This document shows, one piece after another, positions 1-7,374 of a stretch of DNA of 32,053 nucleotides; within the stretch, counting starts at the first letter, position 1, and each line of letters opens with the position of its first letter. The stretch is from positions 19,762-51,814 of the forward strand of contig NZTO01000013.1 in the NCBI GenBank assembly GCA_002703375.1, read 5' to 3'. Source of the DNA: Fidelibacterota bacterium (GTDB lineage: Bacteria; Fidelibacterota; Marinisomatia; SCGC-AAA003-L08; GCA-002704045). The translations under genes were made by a program, and so were the position numbers. The notes beneath the pieces are model-generated. The model did no database searches, had not been told where the DNA came from, and saw nothing but the letters and a program-made list of their open reading frames with translations.

Positions 1-1062
1 TTATCGTTACATTATAATCAACTCACAGGAGAGATCTCATCAGAAATTGGAAACTTGACGAATTTAACAGAATTAAATTTACGTGGTAATCAACTTACAG
101 GAGAGATCTCATCAGAAATTGGAAATTTGACGAATTTAACAGAATTGTATTTTTCAGATAATAACCTCACAGGAGAGATACCATCTGAAATGGGAAATCT
201 AATAAATTTAACTACTTTACGTTTAGATAATAATCAACTTTCAGGAGATATTCCATCATCTATTGGAAATTTAGTTAATTTAAATGGATTAGGTTTAGGT
301 AATAATAATTTATCTGGTCAGATACCATCTGAAATGGGAAATCTAATAAATTTAACTACTTTAGGTTTAGGTAATAATCAACTTTCAGGAGAAATTCCTT
401 CAGAAATGGGAGATATGATTAATTTAAGTAATTTAAATTTAAGTAGTAATCAACTTACAGGAGAGATCTCATCAGAAATTGGAAATTTGACGAATTTAAC
501 TCATTTATATTTACATAGTAATCAACTTACAGGAGAGATTCCATCTTCAATAGGAGACCTTACAAATTTAATAATGTTATTTTTAAATGACAATCAACTT
601 TCAGGAGAGATTCCATCTTCAATAGGGAACTTAACAAATTTAACTAATTTACTTTTAACGAATAATAAATTTTCTGGAGAGATTCCATCTTCGATAGGAA
701 ACCTTACAAATTTAATAATGTTATTTTTAGAACATAATCAACTTTCTGGTGAGATACCAGATATTTTATGTAATATTTATGAAAACAACCCTTTTTCACT
801 TATTTGGTTATGGAATAACCAACTTTGTCCACCTTACCCTGAATGTCTATCAGAACAAGATGTAGGAATCCAATATTGTATCAATGACTACTTTGGAGAC
901 TCTAACCTGGATGGTGAAATCAATATCCTCGACATCACTTTACTTGTTGAATTCATTCTTGGATTTTCAGAACCTGAATACTTCAACTTATCTGATATTT
1001 ACCCAGATGGAGAATTAAACATAATGGATATAGTTAATTTGGTAGATATGATTTTAAACTAA
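1..1062 (+). CDS. Leucine-rich-repeat protein with C-terminal dockerin-like module (5' partial)
   Basis: The reading frame is open from base 1, so the TTG start given in the ORF track is only the first candidate codon inside a gene that begins outside the window. About ten 24-residue plant-type LRRs (pattern LTGEIPSEIGNLTNL) fill residues 1 to about 255 of the visible 353. A cysteine-containing cap follows (LCPPYPECLSEQDVG). The last 57 residues hold two calcium-loop-like segments, DSNLDGEINILD and DIYPDGELNIMD, which fit the D-x-N-x-D-G spacing of type I dockerins. LRRs of this kind usually form a solenoid that binds proteins or glycans. The ligand cannot be read from sequence. The protein is probably exported, because its two full-length paralogues at 2707 and 4865 carry signal peptides. 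Neighbouring repeats are nearly identical in DNA, which suggests recent repeat expansion or gene conversion. Confidence 0.85.
   Translation, partial: LSLHYNQLTGEISSEIGNLTNLTELNLRGNQLTGEISSEIGNLTNLTELYFSDNNLTGEIPSEMGNLINLTTLRLDNNQLSGDIPSSIGNLVNLNGLGLGNNNLSGQIPSEMGNLINLTTLGLGNNQLSGEIPSEMGDMINLSNLNLSSNQLTGEISSEIGNLTNLTHLYLHSNQLTGEIPSSIGDLTNLIMLFLNDNQLSGEIPSSIGNLTNLTNLLLTNNKFSGEIPSSIGNLTNLIMLFLEHNQLSGEIPDILCNIYENNPFSLIWLWNNQLCPPYPECLSEQDVGIQYCINDYFGDSNLDGEINILDITLLVEFILGFSEPEYFNLSDIYPDGELNIMDIVNLVDMILN
91..140 (+). repeat. LRR-encoding DNA repeat, copy 1
   Basis: These 50 bases recur without change at 451-500, exactly 360 bases (five 72-bp LRR units) downstream. A near copy lies at about 19-70. 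Identity at silent sites shows recent duplication or conversion inside the gene. Confidence 0.85.
451..500 (+). repeat. LRR-encoding DNA repeat, copy 2
   Basis: Identical to 91-140 and in the same reading frame. It encodes the unit containing QLTGEISSEIGNLTNL. Confidence 0.85.
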
Positions 1063-1100
1063 TGGAAGGTGTAACAAAATTATTCCAAATTCACCAATTG

Positions 1101-1139
1101 GTCACTGTTGAATGATCTTTACCAACTAAAGTTTATCCT
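1101..1139 (+). repeat. Duplicated intergenic element, copy A
   Basis: 36 of 39 bases match the element at 2569-2607, including a 30-base identical core that contains gatctttaccaactaaag. It lies 38 bases after the stop of the first LRR gene and 70 bases before the ATG of the YD-repeat gene. Both copies therefore precede genes for dockerin-like secreted proteins. It could be a regulatory leader element or the remnant of a duplicated coding region. Confidence 0.8.
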
Positions 1140-1209
1140 AAAAAACACAACCTAAACCCTCAATTATAGATCCTTTACTGTATTAACACATCATTTATTA
1201 TATTAAGAT

Positions 1210-2343
1210 ATGAAAAAAACACGAAATATGGTGTATTTAATTCTATTAATCTTATCATTTTTATTTTGTCAAAATATAAGTATTAACGAAATTTATCCAT
1301 TCGATCAATATAGACAAAAAATGAGACCTTCTTATTTTCACGAATACAAAATGGGAAATTTTGATGGATATGAATCATTTACTTATTTTACATCAAATAG
1401 TTGTGATAAACCTGATAGTCTAGTTGTAAATCATTATGGTTCTCCAACTTATCGTATTTATTATACTTATGATTTAAATGATAACATTATACAAATTTAT
1501 TTTGATTGGGTATTTGGGACTCCACAAGATTCAGATACATTATATGAATTTTTATATGATGATAATAACAATCTAATAACCAAAAAAATTTTCAACACTT
1601 CACCATTCATTTATTATAATTTTATAAATTATTATTACGATACCAATAATAATTTAATTCATGAGGTGAATGGTAATTCGTCAGTAGATTATATCTTTAA
1701 TGAAGTATTTTATAGTTATGATATAAATAATAATTTGATTCAAAAATCTGAAATTGATGGTAATGGAAATATTGAAAGTGAAACATTTTATATTTACAAT
1801 GATCAAAATCTTTTAGTTCAAGAAAATGAATGGTATGATGAAGGATATTGGTTATATGAAAAAAATTACACTTATGACGATAGTAACCTTATTGAAGAAA
1901 TTACATATTTTAACTCTCTTGGATGGATCTCTATTGACAGTAGTATTGAATATTACTATAATGAAAATAATTTAATACAAGAGGTTCATAAAACATTTTT
2001 ATTCGGAACAGATTCTTATTCTATAAGTAAAATTATTGATTATTCTTATGACTATAATCATAATTTAATTGAAATAAATAATCAAGAATGTAGTAGTTGG
2101 TATGAAGACTATATAGATTGTTATCAACAATATTTGACAACAGGTTTCATTTATGATGAGTGTATTGAATGTTCAGAAGTTAATGGTAATATGAATGAAG
2201 ATAGTAACCTTGATATTTTAGATATTGTTATGGTTGTAACGTGTATTATCTCAGAAAATTGTGATGAATGTTCAGACACTAATGATGATGGATCGACAGA
2301 TGTCACTGATATCATATTATTAGTTAATATTATATTAGAATGA
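1210..2343 (+). CDS. Secreted YD-repeat-like protein with C-terminal dockerin-like module
   Basis: Residues 1-20 form a signal peptide (hydrophobic MVYLILLILSFLF). Residues 85-295 contain about eight degenerate units of the form Y-x-Y-D-x-N-x-N-L-I (YTYDLNDNII, YYYDTNNNLI, YSYDINNNLI and others), which resemble RHS/YD repeats. No RHS core box and no toxin domain follow. Residues 325-377 are the same two-loop dockerin-like module as in the neighbouring LRR proteins, with paired cysteines (CDECSD) between the loops. The protein is probably extracellular or surface-attached and may bind carbohydrate or another surface molecule; no enzymatic motif is visible. The ATG at 1210 is chosen because it opens the signal peptide. 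No clear Shine-Dalgarno sequence precedes it. Confidence 0.8.
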   Translation: MKKTRNMVYLILLILSFLFCQNISINEIYPFDQYRQKMRPSYFHEYKMGNFDGYESFTYFTSNSCDKPDSLVVNHYGSPTYRIYYTYDLNDNIIQIYFDWVFGTPQDSDTLYEFLYDDNNNLITKKIFNTSPFIYYNFINYYYDTNNNLIHEVNGNSSVDYIFNEVFYSYDINNNLIQKSEIDGNGNIESETFYIYNDQNLLVQENEWYDEGYWLYEKNYTYDDSNLIEEITYFNSLGWISIDSSIEYYYNENNLIQEVHKTFLFGTDSYSISKIIDYSYDYNHNLIEINNQECSSWYEDYIDCYQQYLTTGFIYDECIECSEVNGNMNEDSNLDILDIVMVVTCIISENCDECSDTNDDGSTDVTDIILLVNIILE

Positions 2344-2490
2344 CAAATAAAAGATTAAACCTTCTCAACAAAAACAATATCAAAATTTTTATATTCGGAT
2401 GAAACAATTGAACCTTTTGAATAAATGATGACACAGACAAAACTTAAAAACGGAATGAATTTCGATACTTTTGTTGGAATTATCAGGTCT

Positions 2491-2503
2491 GTCACGGTGG
2501 AAT
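2491..2503 (+). repeat. Short third copy of the duplicated intergenic element
   Basis: The 13 bases gtcacggtggaat match copies A and B at all positions except 6 and 9 (and base 1 in copy B). After this the sequence continues aagttta, which would fit loss of about 15 internal bases, although that extension is short and AT-rich. Confidence 0.5.
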
Positions 2504-2510
2504 AAGTTTA

Positions 2511-2556
2511 ATGTGTAGGTTAACGAATAGAAATGAAAAATCAAAAACCTACACAT
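2511..2556. repeat. Inverted repeat, 11-bp arms with 24-nt loop
   Basis: The arm atgtgtaggtt (2511-2521) is perfectly complementary to aacctacacat (2546-2556). Outside it, acggtg (2494-2499) can pair with caccgt (2571-2576), so the hairpin may extend through the flanking repeat copies. No T-run follows, so a simple intrinsic terminator is unlikely. Confidence 0.6.
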
Positions 2557-2568
2557 ATAAGTCAAACC

Positions 2569-2607
2569 ATCACCGTAGAATGATCTTTACCAACTAAAGT
2601 TTATCCT
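2569..2607 (+). repeat. Duplicated intergenic element, copy B
   Basis: Matches 1101-1139 at 36 of 39 positions. It ends 99 bases before the ATG of the LRR gene at 2707. Weaker similarity seems to continue for about 30 bases past the core in both copies, around ttatagat. Confidence 0.8.
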
Positions 2608-2682
2608 TAAAACATAATCGAAATTCTAAATTATAGATTATTCATAATTTTAAGAACTAAATATAAAAAGTCTTTTAAAATA

Positions 2683-2698
2683 GTAAGTAATTACTTAC
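2683..2698. promoter_or_regulatory. 16-bp perfect palindrome just upstream of LRR gene
   Basis: The sequence gtaagtaattacttac is its own reverse complement and ends 8 bases before the ATG at 2707, where a ribosome binding site would lie. It could be an operator or a structure that masks the start. In DNA this AT-rich, one or two such palindromes per window are expected by chance, so only the position makes it notable. Confidence 0.35.
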
Positions 2699-2706
2699 CT
2701 TACAAT

Positions 2707-3981
2707 ATGAATAGAATCTATATAATAACATTTTTAGTATTTTCTTTTTGTTTTAGTATCGACTGTAATGATCAAATAGAAGTTGAGTTATGGAATGAAT
2801 GCTATAGTATTAATGAGACCACTGAATTATATTTAACAAATAATAATCTTATTGGAGAAATTCCTTCTGAAATTGGAAATTTAATTAATTTAGTACATTT
2901 AGAATTAGATCATAATCAACTTACAGGCGAAATTCCCTCTGAGATTGGGAACTTAATCAATTTAGTACATTTAGAATTAGATCATAATCAACTTACAGGC
3001 GAAATTCCCTCTGAGATTGGTAATTTGATAAATTTAAGTCATTTGGGTCTATATGTTAATCAATTGTCAGGAGAAATTCCTTCTGAAATTGGGAATTTAG
3101 TAAATTTAAATCATTTAGGTTTACATGTAAACCAATTTTCAGGAACGATACCATTAGAAATTTGGAATCTCACAAATTTAAATTCTTTAGTTTTATTAGA
3201 TAATCAACTATCTGGAGAGATCCCTTCTAACATTCAAAATCTTGTAAATTTAGAATATTTATTTTTAGGTTTTAATTACTTTGATGGAAGTATCCCATCT
3301 GAAATTAGTAGTTTGTCTAATTTGAGAGAGTTAATTCTAATTTCTAATAATTTTTCGGGAGAAATACTTGATTATTTAATTGAATTGGAAAATTTAACTT
3401 TTATTGTTTTAGGTGGAAATAATTTTTCAGGACAAATTCCAGATGAGATTGAAAATTGGACAAGTTTAGAAGAATTTAATCTTTGGGGAAACAACTTTTC
3501 TGGATATATCCCAAATCAAATTGGTAATCTCGTAAGCTTACAAAGATTGTGGATAGATGGAAATAATTTTTCAGGACAAATTCCACAGAGTTTAAGTGAT
3601 TTAGAAAACATATATTCCATTAATATTAGTAATAACCAGTTTTCTGGTTTAATTCCTGACAGTATATGTGATCTAGATTTAGATTGGTCACAATGGGATA
3701 ATCAAGTAACAAATAGTTTACATAATAATAATTTTTGTCCACCTTATCCTCAATGTTTTTCAGAACAGGACATAGGATATCAAGATATCACTGAATGTCT
3801 AGAATGTGCAGAATTAATTGGTGATATTAATAATGATTTAGTTATTGATATTCTTGATATAATATTAATTGTTAATTGTGTTCTAGTAGATATATGCGAT
3901 ACTTGTTCAGATATTAATTATGATGAAATAATAAATATTCAAGATATTATTTTAATTATTAATATAATTTTAGAAATTTAA
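2707..3981 (+). CDS. Secreted leucine-rich-repeat protein with C-terminal dockerin-like module
   Basis: Residues 1-17 are a signal peptide (IITFLVFSFCFS). An N-terminal cap with two cysteines follows (DCNDQIEVELWNECYSI), then about eleven or twelve 24-residue LRRs of the plant type (NQLTGEIPSEIGNL) to about residue 325. A cysteine cap (FCPPYPQCFSEQDIG) and a dockerin-like module close the protein at residues 368-424, with loops DINNDLVIDILD and DINYDEIINIQD separated by a C-x-x-C pair. It probably acts outside the cell as a binding or adhesion protein, and the dockerin-like tail may anchor it to a partner or to calcium-dependent assemblies. That role is inferred. No cohesin is visible in the window. 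Confidence 0.85.
   Translation: MNRIYIITFLVFSFCFSIDCNDQIEVELWNECYSINETTELYLTNNNLIGEIPSEIGNLINLVHLELDHNQLTGEIPSEIGNLINLVHLELDHNQLTGEIPSEIGNLINLSHLGLYVNQLSGEIPSEIGNLVNLNHLGLHVNQFSGTIPLEIWNLTNLNSLVLLDNQLSGEIPSNIQNLVNLEYLFLGFNYFDGSIPSEISSLSNLRELILISNNFSGEILDYLIELENLTFIVLGGNNFSGQIPDEIENWTSLEEFNLWGNNFSGYIPNQIGNLVSLQRLWIDGNNFSGQIPQSLSDLENIYSINISNNQFSGLIPDSICDLDLDWSQWDNQVTNSLHNNNFCPPYPQCFSEQDIGYQDITECLECAELIGDINNDLVIDILDIILIVNCVLVDICDTCSDINYDEIINIQDIILIINIILEI
2887..3020 (+). repeat. Tandem 72-bp LRR duplication
   Basis: Bases 2887-2948 and 2959-3020 are identical over 62 bases at a spacing of exactly 72 bases, one LRR unit of 24 codons. Silent positions are identical too, so the duplication or conversion is recent. 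Confidence 0.9.
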
Positions 3982-4011
3982 ATTTCAATTTTAAAATCCC
4001 GTACTAAGTTC

Positions 4012-4821
4012 ATGAATTCAAAAAAATATTTAATAATATCATTAATGATATTCTTGATTATATTATTTTTGAAAATAAAAAATAATTATAAAAGTGATAG
4101 TATTCAATCAATATTTAATCAAGGAGGGTATATACTTTCTTTTGACGATAATTATATCCATAACTGGTATAAAATTTCTTCCTTGCTTGATAAATATAAA
4201 TGTAAAGCAACATTCTTTGTATCCGGTTTTGGCTATTTAGATAATGAGTCAATAAACATTTTATTAGAACTACAAAATAAGGGTCATGAAATTGCATTAC
4301 ATACATTAAATCACAAAAGTGCGATTAAATATTTACTTAAAAGTGATTTAAATAATTATATTCAATACGAAATAAATCCGGAATTAGACTCAATGAATTT
4401 TTATGGTTTCAGTCCAAAAACTTTCTCCTATCCCTATGGAGATAATAATGTAATGATGGATTCAGTATTATTAGAGAAATTCGAATTATTAAGAGATGTT
4501 ACTGATTCGCAACGACATTTTTATTCAATGTTTTTTAAAGAATATGATCAATTAGATGAAATATTTATCACTAATAAAAGTTCAAATGTAATCAAAGGGT
4601 TAGGAATTGATAAAAATTATAATGTTTCTATTAATGACATTAATAAAATTTTTAATAGATTAAGTAAAAATAATGAGATGGTAATTTTTTATTGTCATAA
4701 TCCGGTTAAAAAAGCATATAAAAAATTTCAGATTGAAATTGATTATTTAGAAAATTTTTTAATTCTAACAAATGAATACAATTTAAAATCATATAGATTT
4801 ATGGATTTAATTTCAAATTAG
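4012..4821 (+). CDS. Membrane-anchored polysaccharide deacetylase (NodB homology, CE4-like)
   Basis: Residues 6-21 form a hydrophobic N-terminal anchor or uncleaved signal. The NodB motifs follow in order: LSFDDN (residues 42-47, catalytic base and metal-binding Asp), HTLNH (97-101, metal-binding histidines) and FSYPYGD (138-144). Such enzymes remove N- or O-acetyl groups from polysaccharides such as chitin-like polymers, peptidoglycan or exopolysaccharide. The substrate here cannot be told. At 269 residues the domain is of usual length. The later catalytic His motif is probably in IFYCHNP near residue 230. The gene lies between two LRR/dockerin-like genes, which suggests a role at the cell surface or in extracellular glycan processing. 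Confidence 0.85.
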   Translation: MNSKKYLIISLMIFLIILFLKIKNNYKSDSIQSIFNQGGYILSFDDNYIHNWYKISSLLDKYKCKATFFVSGFGYLDNESINILLELQNKGHEIALHTLNHKSAIKYLLKSDLNNYIQYEINPELDSMNFYGFSPKTFSYPYGDNNVMMDSVLLEKFELLRDVTDSQRHFYSMFFKEYDQLDEIFITNKSSNVIKGLGIDKNYNVSINDINKIFNRLSKNNEMVIFYCHNPVKKAYKKFQIEIDYLENFLILTNEYNLKSYRFMDLISN

Positions 4822-4864
4822 TTATTCTGGCAACAGAATTTGATTTACCATAAATTATTTAATT

Positions 4865-5935
4865 ATGAAAAATTTAAAAGTTATAATTATTTCCATTGTT
4901 CAAATAATATCATTTTGTTTACCTCTTAATTGTGATCAAGAACTAGAAATTGAGCTTTGGGGTTCTTGTTATAATATTGAAACTACAACAGAACTTAATT
5001 ATGCTTATATGTATTTAGGTGACATACCATCGAGGATTGGACAACTAATCAATCTTAACTATATCCATATATCTGATTGTGGTTTATCAGGTATAATTCC
5101 GTCAGAAATAGGGAATTTGTATAATTTAATATCCTTACAAATATATGATAATAATCTTGATTTACCTGATTCTTTGAATCTTAATATCAATAGTAATTTA
5201 GAAGGTTTAATACCTCAAGAAATTGGTAATCTTTTAAACTTACAACAACTAGATTTAAGAAATAATCAATTATCTGGGACTTTACCTGATGAGTTATTAA
5301 ATTTAACTAATTTAAAATCATTGTTGTTAGATGGAAATCAATTATCAGGGAATATTTTATTTGGTATAGGTCAATTGGATGAATTAGTTAGTATAGACTT
5401 TGGGAATAATCAATTTTATGGACAAATTCCTGAAAGTTTATATGATTTAGTAAATTTAAATTTTTTAGCATTAAATAATAATTATTTGACTGGCAATATT
5501 AATTCCGATATTAATCATTTAAATTCATTATACTTTATAGATTTATCTTCAAATTATTTTAGTGGGAATTTACCTGCTGAGATAAGTCTTCTTAATTTGT
5601 ATTTTTTAAAAATAAATAGTAATCAATTTTCAGGTTTTTTACCGGATGAATTTTGTAATATAAATTATTTAGATTTATCAGATAACAAATTTTGTCAACC
5701 GTATCCTCAATGTATAAATCCTGAAAATCTGGGGTTCCAAGATACTTCAGACTGTATTTTTTGTTCAGAAATATTAGGTGATATTAACTATGATAATCAT
5801 ATTGATATTCTTGATATTGTATATATAAGAAATTGTATTTTACAAGATGATTGTAATGAATGTTCAGATATTAATATTGATGAGACTATTAATATTCAAG
5901 ATATTATTTTATTAGTTGAAATAATTTTAAATTGA
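4865..5935 (+). CDS. Secreted leucine-rich-repeat protein with C-terminal dockerin-like module
   Basis: A signal peptide covers about residues 1-22 (VIIISIVQIISFCLPLNC). The cap LEIELWGSCYNIETTTEL matches the cap of the 2707 protein. About nine irregular LRRs follow, more diverged than in the two upstream paralogues and with little DNA-level repetition, so this copy looks older. A cysteine cap (FCQPYPQCINPENLG) precedes the C-terminal module from about residue 300, with loops DINYDNHIDILD and DINIDETINIQD around a C-N-E-C pair. It is presumably extracellular with a binding role. The start is the ATG that opens the signal peptide; no Shine-Dalgarno sequence is apparent. Confidence 0.85.
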   Translation: MKNLKVIIISIVQIISFCLPLNCDQELEIELWGSCYNIETTTELNYAYMYLGDIPSRIGQLINLNYIHISDCGLSGIIPSEIGNLYNLISLQIYDNNLDLPDSLNLNINSNLEGLIPQEIGNLLNLQQLDLRNNQLSGTLPDELLNLTNLKSLLLDGNQLSGNILFGIGQLDELVSIDFGNNQFYGQIPESLYDLVNLNFLALNNNYLTGNINSDINHLNSLYFIDLSSNYFSGNLPAEISLLNLYFLKINSNQFSGFLPDEFCNINYLDLSDNKFCQPYPQCINPENLGFQDTSDCIFCSEILGDINYDNHIDILDIVYIRNCILQDDCNECSDINIDETINIQDIILLVEIILN

Positions 5936-6017
5936 TTATATTTGATATAACACTGTCTTTAAATAACTTAAAAAACAATAATAATTTTTATAAATATCAA
6001 ATAAGGGAATAAATAAA

Positions 6018-6842
6018 ATGTTAATTAAAAAAGCTCTATCTATGCTAATCATATTAGTTTTGATCATTGGATGCAAGAGTTCAATTTTTGATTATAATAA
6101 AAATTTAAATTCATATGATGATTCATTAATTGAAAAAATACAAGATGCTACTAACAAAATAGAAATTGGTTATGATGATTTACCAATAAATATTATTACA
6201 ACTATTGAAAAATCATTTAATAATAAATCATTCTTGTTTGAATTAAAAGCTGATGGACTTGGATATGAATTAGTTTATTCAGACCTTAATACAGATGAAA
6301 CGTATTTTAAAAAAATATATTTTAATCTTGAAGGAAGAAAACTAATTTCTAAAAAAGATTACAATAAAAGAAATAGTGATTGTTTTGAATTAATGTATCC
6401 AGTAACATTTATTATGCCAGATGATTCTAATATTACTATTGTAAATGAAGAAGATTGGGAAGATTTGAAGAAATGGTATAATGAAAACCCTGATTCAGAT
6501 GAAAGACCCAGTTTGCAATATCCAATTAATCTAGTTTTTACAGGTGGTAATATAATTTTAATAAATGATGATAATGAAATGTCTGAAGCAAAAAGTAATT
6601 GTATAGACTGCATAGAATTAGTATACCCCGTTACATTTATTTTGCCAGATGGCTCTTTAGAAACAGTAGATTATAATAATGATGAAAGTTGGATAGTAAT
6701 AAAGAACTGGTATGAAGAAAACCCCAATTCAGAATTTAATTGGAACTTTCAATATCCTGTTGATATTATTTTAAATAATGGTACAATAATTTCTATTAAT
6801 AGTCTAAACGAACTTGATATGCTGAAACAAGAATGTAATTAA
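6018..6842 (+). CDS. Lipoprotein with two tandem copies of a YPVTF-type domain
   Basis: The N-terminus has a lipobox, with hydrophobic LIILVLIIGC giving the lipidated Cys at residue 19. After a spacer, two homologous segments of about 75 to 80 residues occur in tandem. The first runs from CFELMYPVTFIMPD and the second from CIELVYPVTFILPD. Both contain WYNENP or WYEENP and a QYPI/V-N/D-L/I segment, and both end at a cysteine, so the module is an internal duplication. I recognise this style from lipoproteins of Bacteroidota and Marinimicrobia, but no function is known to me. The ATG is preceded by AAGGG about ten bases upstream, unlike the upstream secreted genes. It is probably attached to the periplasmic or outer face of a membrane. 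Confidence 0.75.
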   Translation: MLIKKALSMLIILVLIIGCKSSIFDYNKNLNSYDDSLIEKIQDATNKIEIGYDDLPINIITTIEKSFNNKSFLFELKADGLGYELVYSDLNTDETYFKKIYFNLEGRKLISKKDYNKRNSDCFELMYPVTFIMPDDSNITIVNEEDWEDLKKWYNENPDSDERPSLQYPINLVFTGGNIILINDDNEMSEAKSNCIDCIELVYPVTFILPDGSLETVDYNNDESWIVIKNWYEENPNSEFNWNFQYPVDIILNNGTIISINSLNELDMLKQECN

Positions 6843-7055
6843 TTCAAATTATAATTTATAGCATTGTAATAAAAAGATAATTTGTATATTTTAGGATTAA
6901 TACAAATTTCAAAATTTTGGATTTTCTAAAATATTAAAAGTTGCAATAAATATTCAGATTAAGAGATCAAAAAGATTTTTTTACGTTCATCTAATTTCAT
7001 TTAAATATTAATAATAAATATCTTTTATACAAACGATGAGTATTGCTTAAAATAA

Positions 7056-7370
7056 ATGAAACTTTTTAGAAAATTTTTTATTTATGTATACATTTTTATA
7101 ATTTTTATTTTATCCACTATTCCACCATCAATTTCTAAAAAAATACAATTAAATGAATTAGATAAACTGATTCATTTCTTTGAATACTTAATTTTGGGTT
7201 TAATTTTTAATTTTACATTTAAAAAAAATATAACAAAATTTCATTTTTCAATTATATTTGTTCCTATAATTGACGAATTTATCATTCAACGATATTCTGG
7301 TAGAAATGTAGACATATTTGATTTTATGTTTGATATTTTTGGATTAATCGTTGGTATCTGCTTTAGGTAA
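7056..7370 (+). CDS. VanZ-like small membrane protein
   Basis: This protein of 104 residues has three or four predicted membrane segments. The family pattern is visible: STIPP after the first helix, DKLIHFFEYLILG in the middle, then DEFIIQRYSGRNVDIFDFMFD and a last glycine-containing helix. VanZ-like proteins are associated with teicoplanin resistance in enterococci, but in most bacteria the role is unknown and envelope-related. It is followed almost directly by the TauE/SafE permease, probably co-transcribed. Confidence 0.75.
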   Translation: MKLFRKFFIYVYIFIIFILSTIPPSISKKIQLNELDKLIHFFEYLILGLIFNFTFKKNITKFHFSIIFVPIIDEFIIQRYSGRNVDIFDFMFDIFGLIVGICFR

Positions 7371-7374
7371 AATA

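Larger units (their letters stand above)
2344..2706. other. 363-base intergenic region with repeats, no convincing gene
   Basis: The spacer between two secreted-protein genes holds a short third copy of the duplicated element (2491-2503), an inverted repeat (2511-2521 with 2546-2556), the full second copy (2569-2607) and a 16-base palindrome close to the next start codon. The longest small frame noticed is 26 codons (2425-2505, ending SVTVE), without homology that I recognise. The region may be a complex leader or the wreck of a deleted paralogue. Confidence 0.6.

Noticed and set aside
91-780. Regular short DNA repeats that could suggest a CRISPR array
   Set aside because: The period is 72 bases without unique spacers, and each unit is in frame as one leucine-rich repeat.
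1210-2343. Possible RHS toxin
   Set aside because: Only loose YD-like repeats are present. There is no RHS core motif and no C-terminal toxin domain, and no immunity gene follows.
2425-2505. 26-codon small ORF ending in SVTVE
   Set aside because: It has no ribosome binding site and no recognised homologue; its end coincides with a copy of the intergenic element, so it is treated as part of that repeat.
6879-6908. Inverted repeat aatttgtat...atacaaatt as a terminator after the lipoprotein gene
   Set aside because: A nine-base, almost purely A/T stem with a twelve-base loop and no clear T-run is expected by chance in this DNA.
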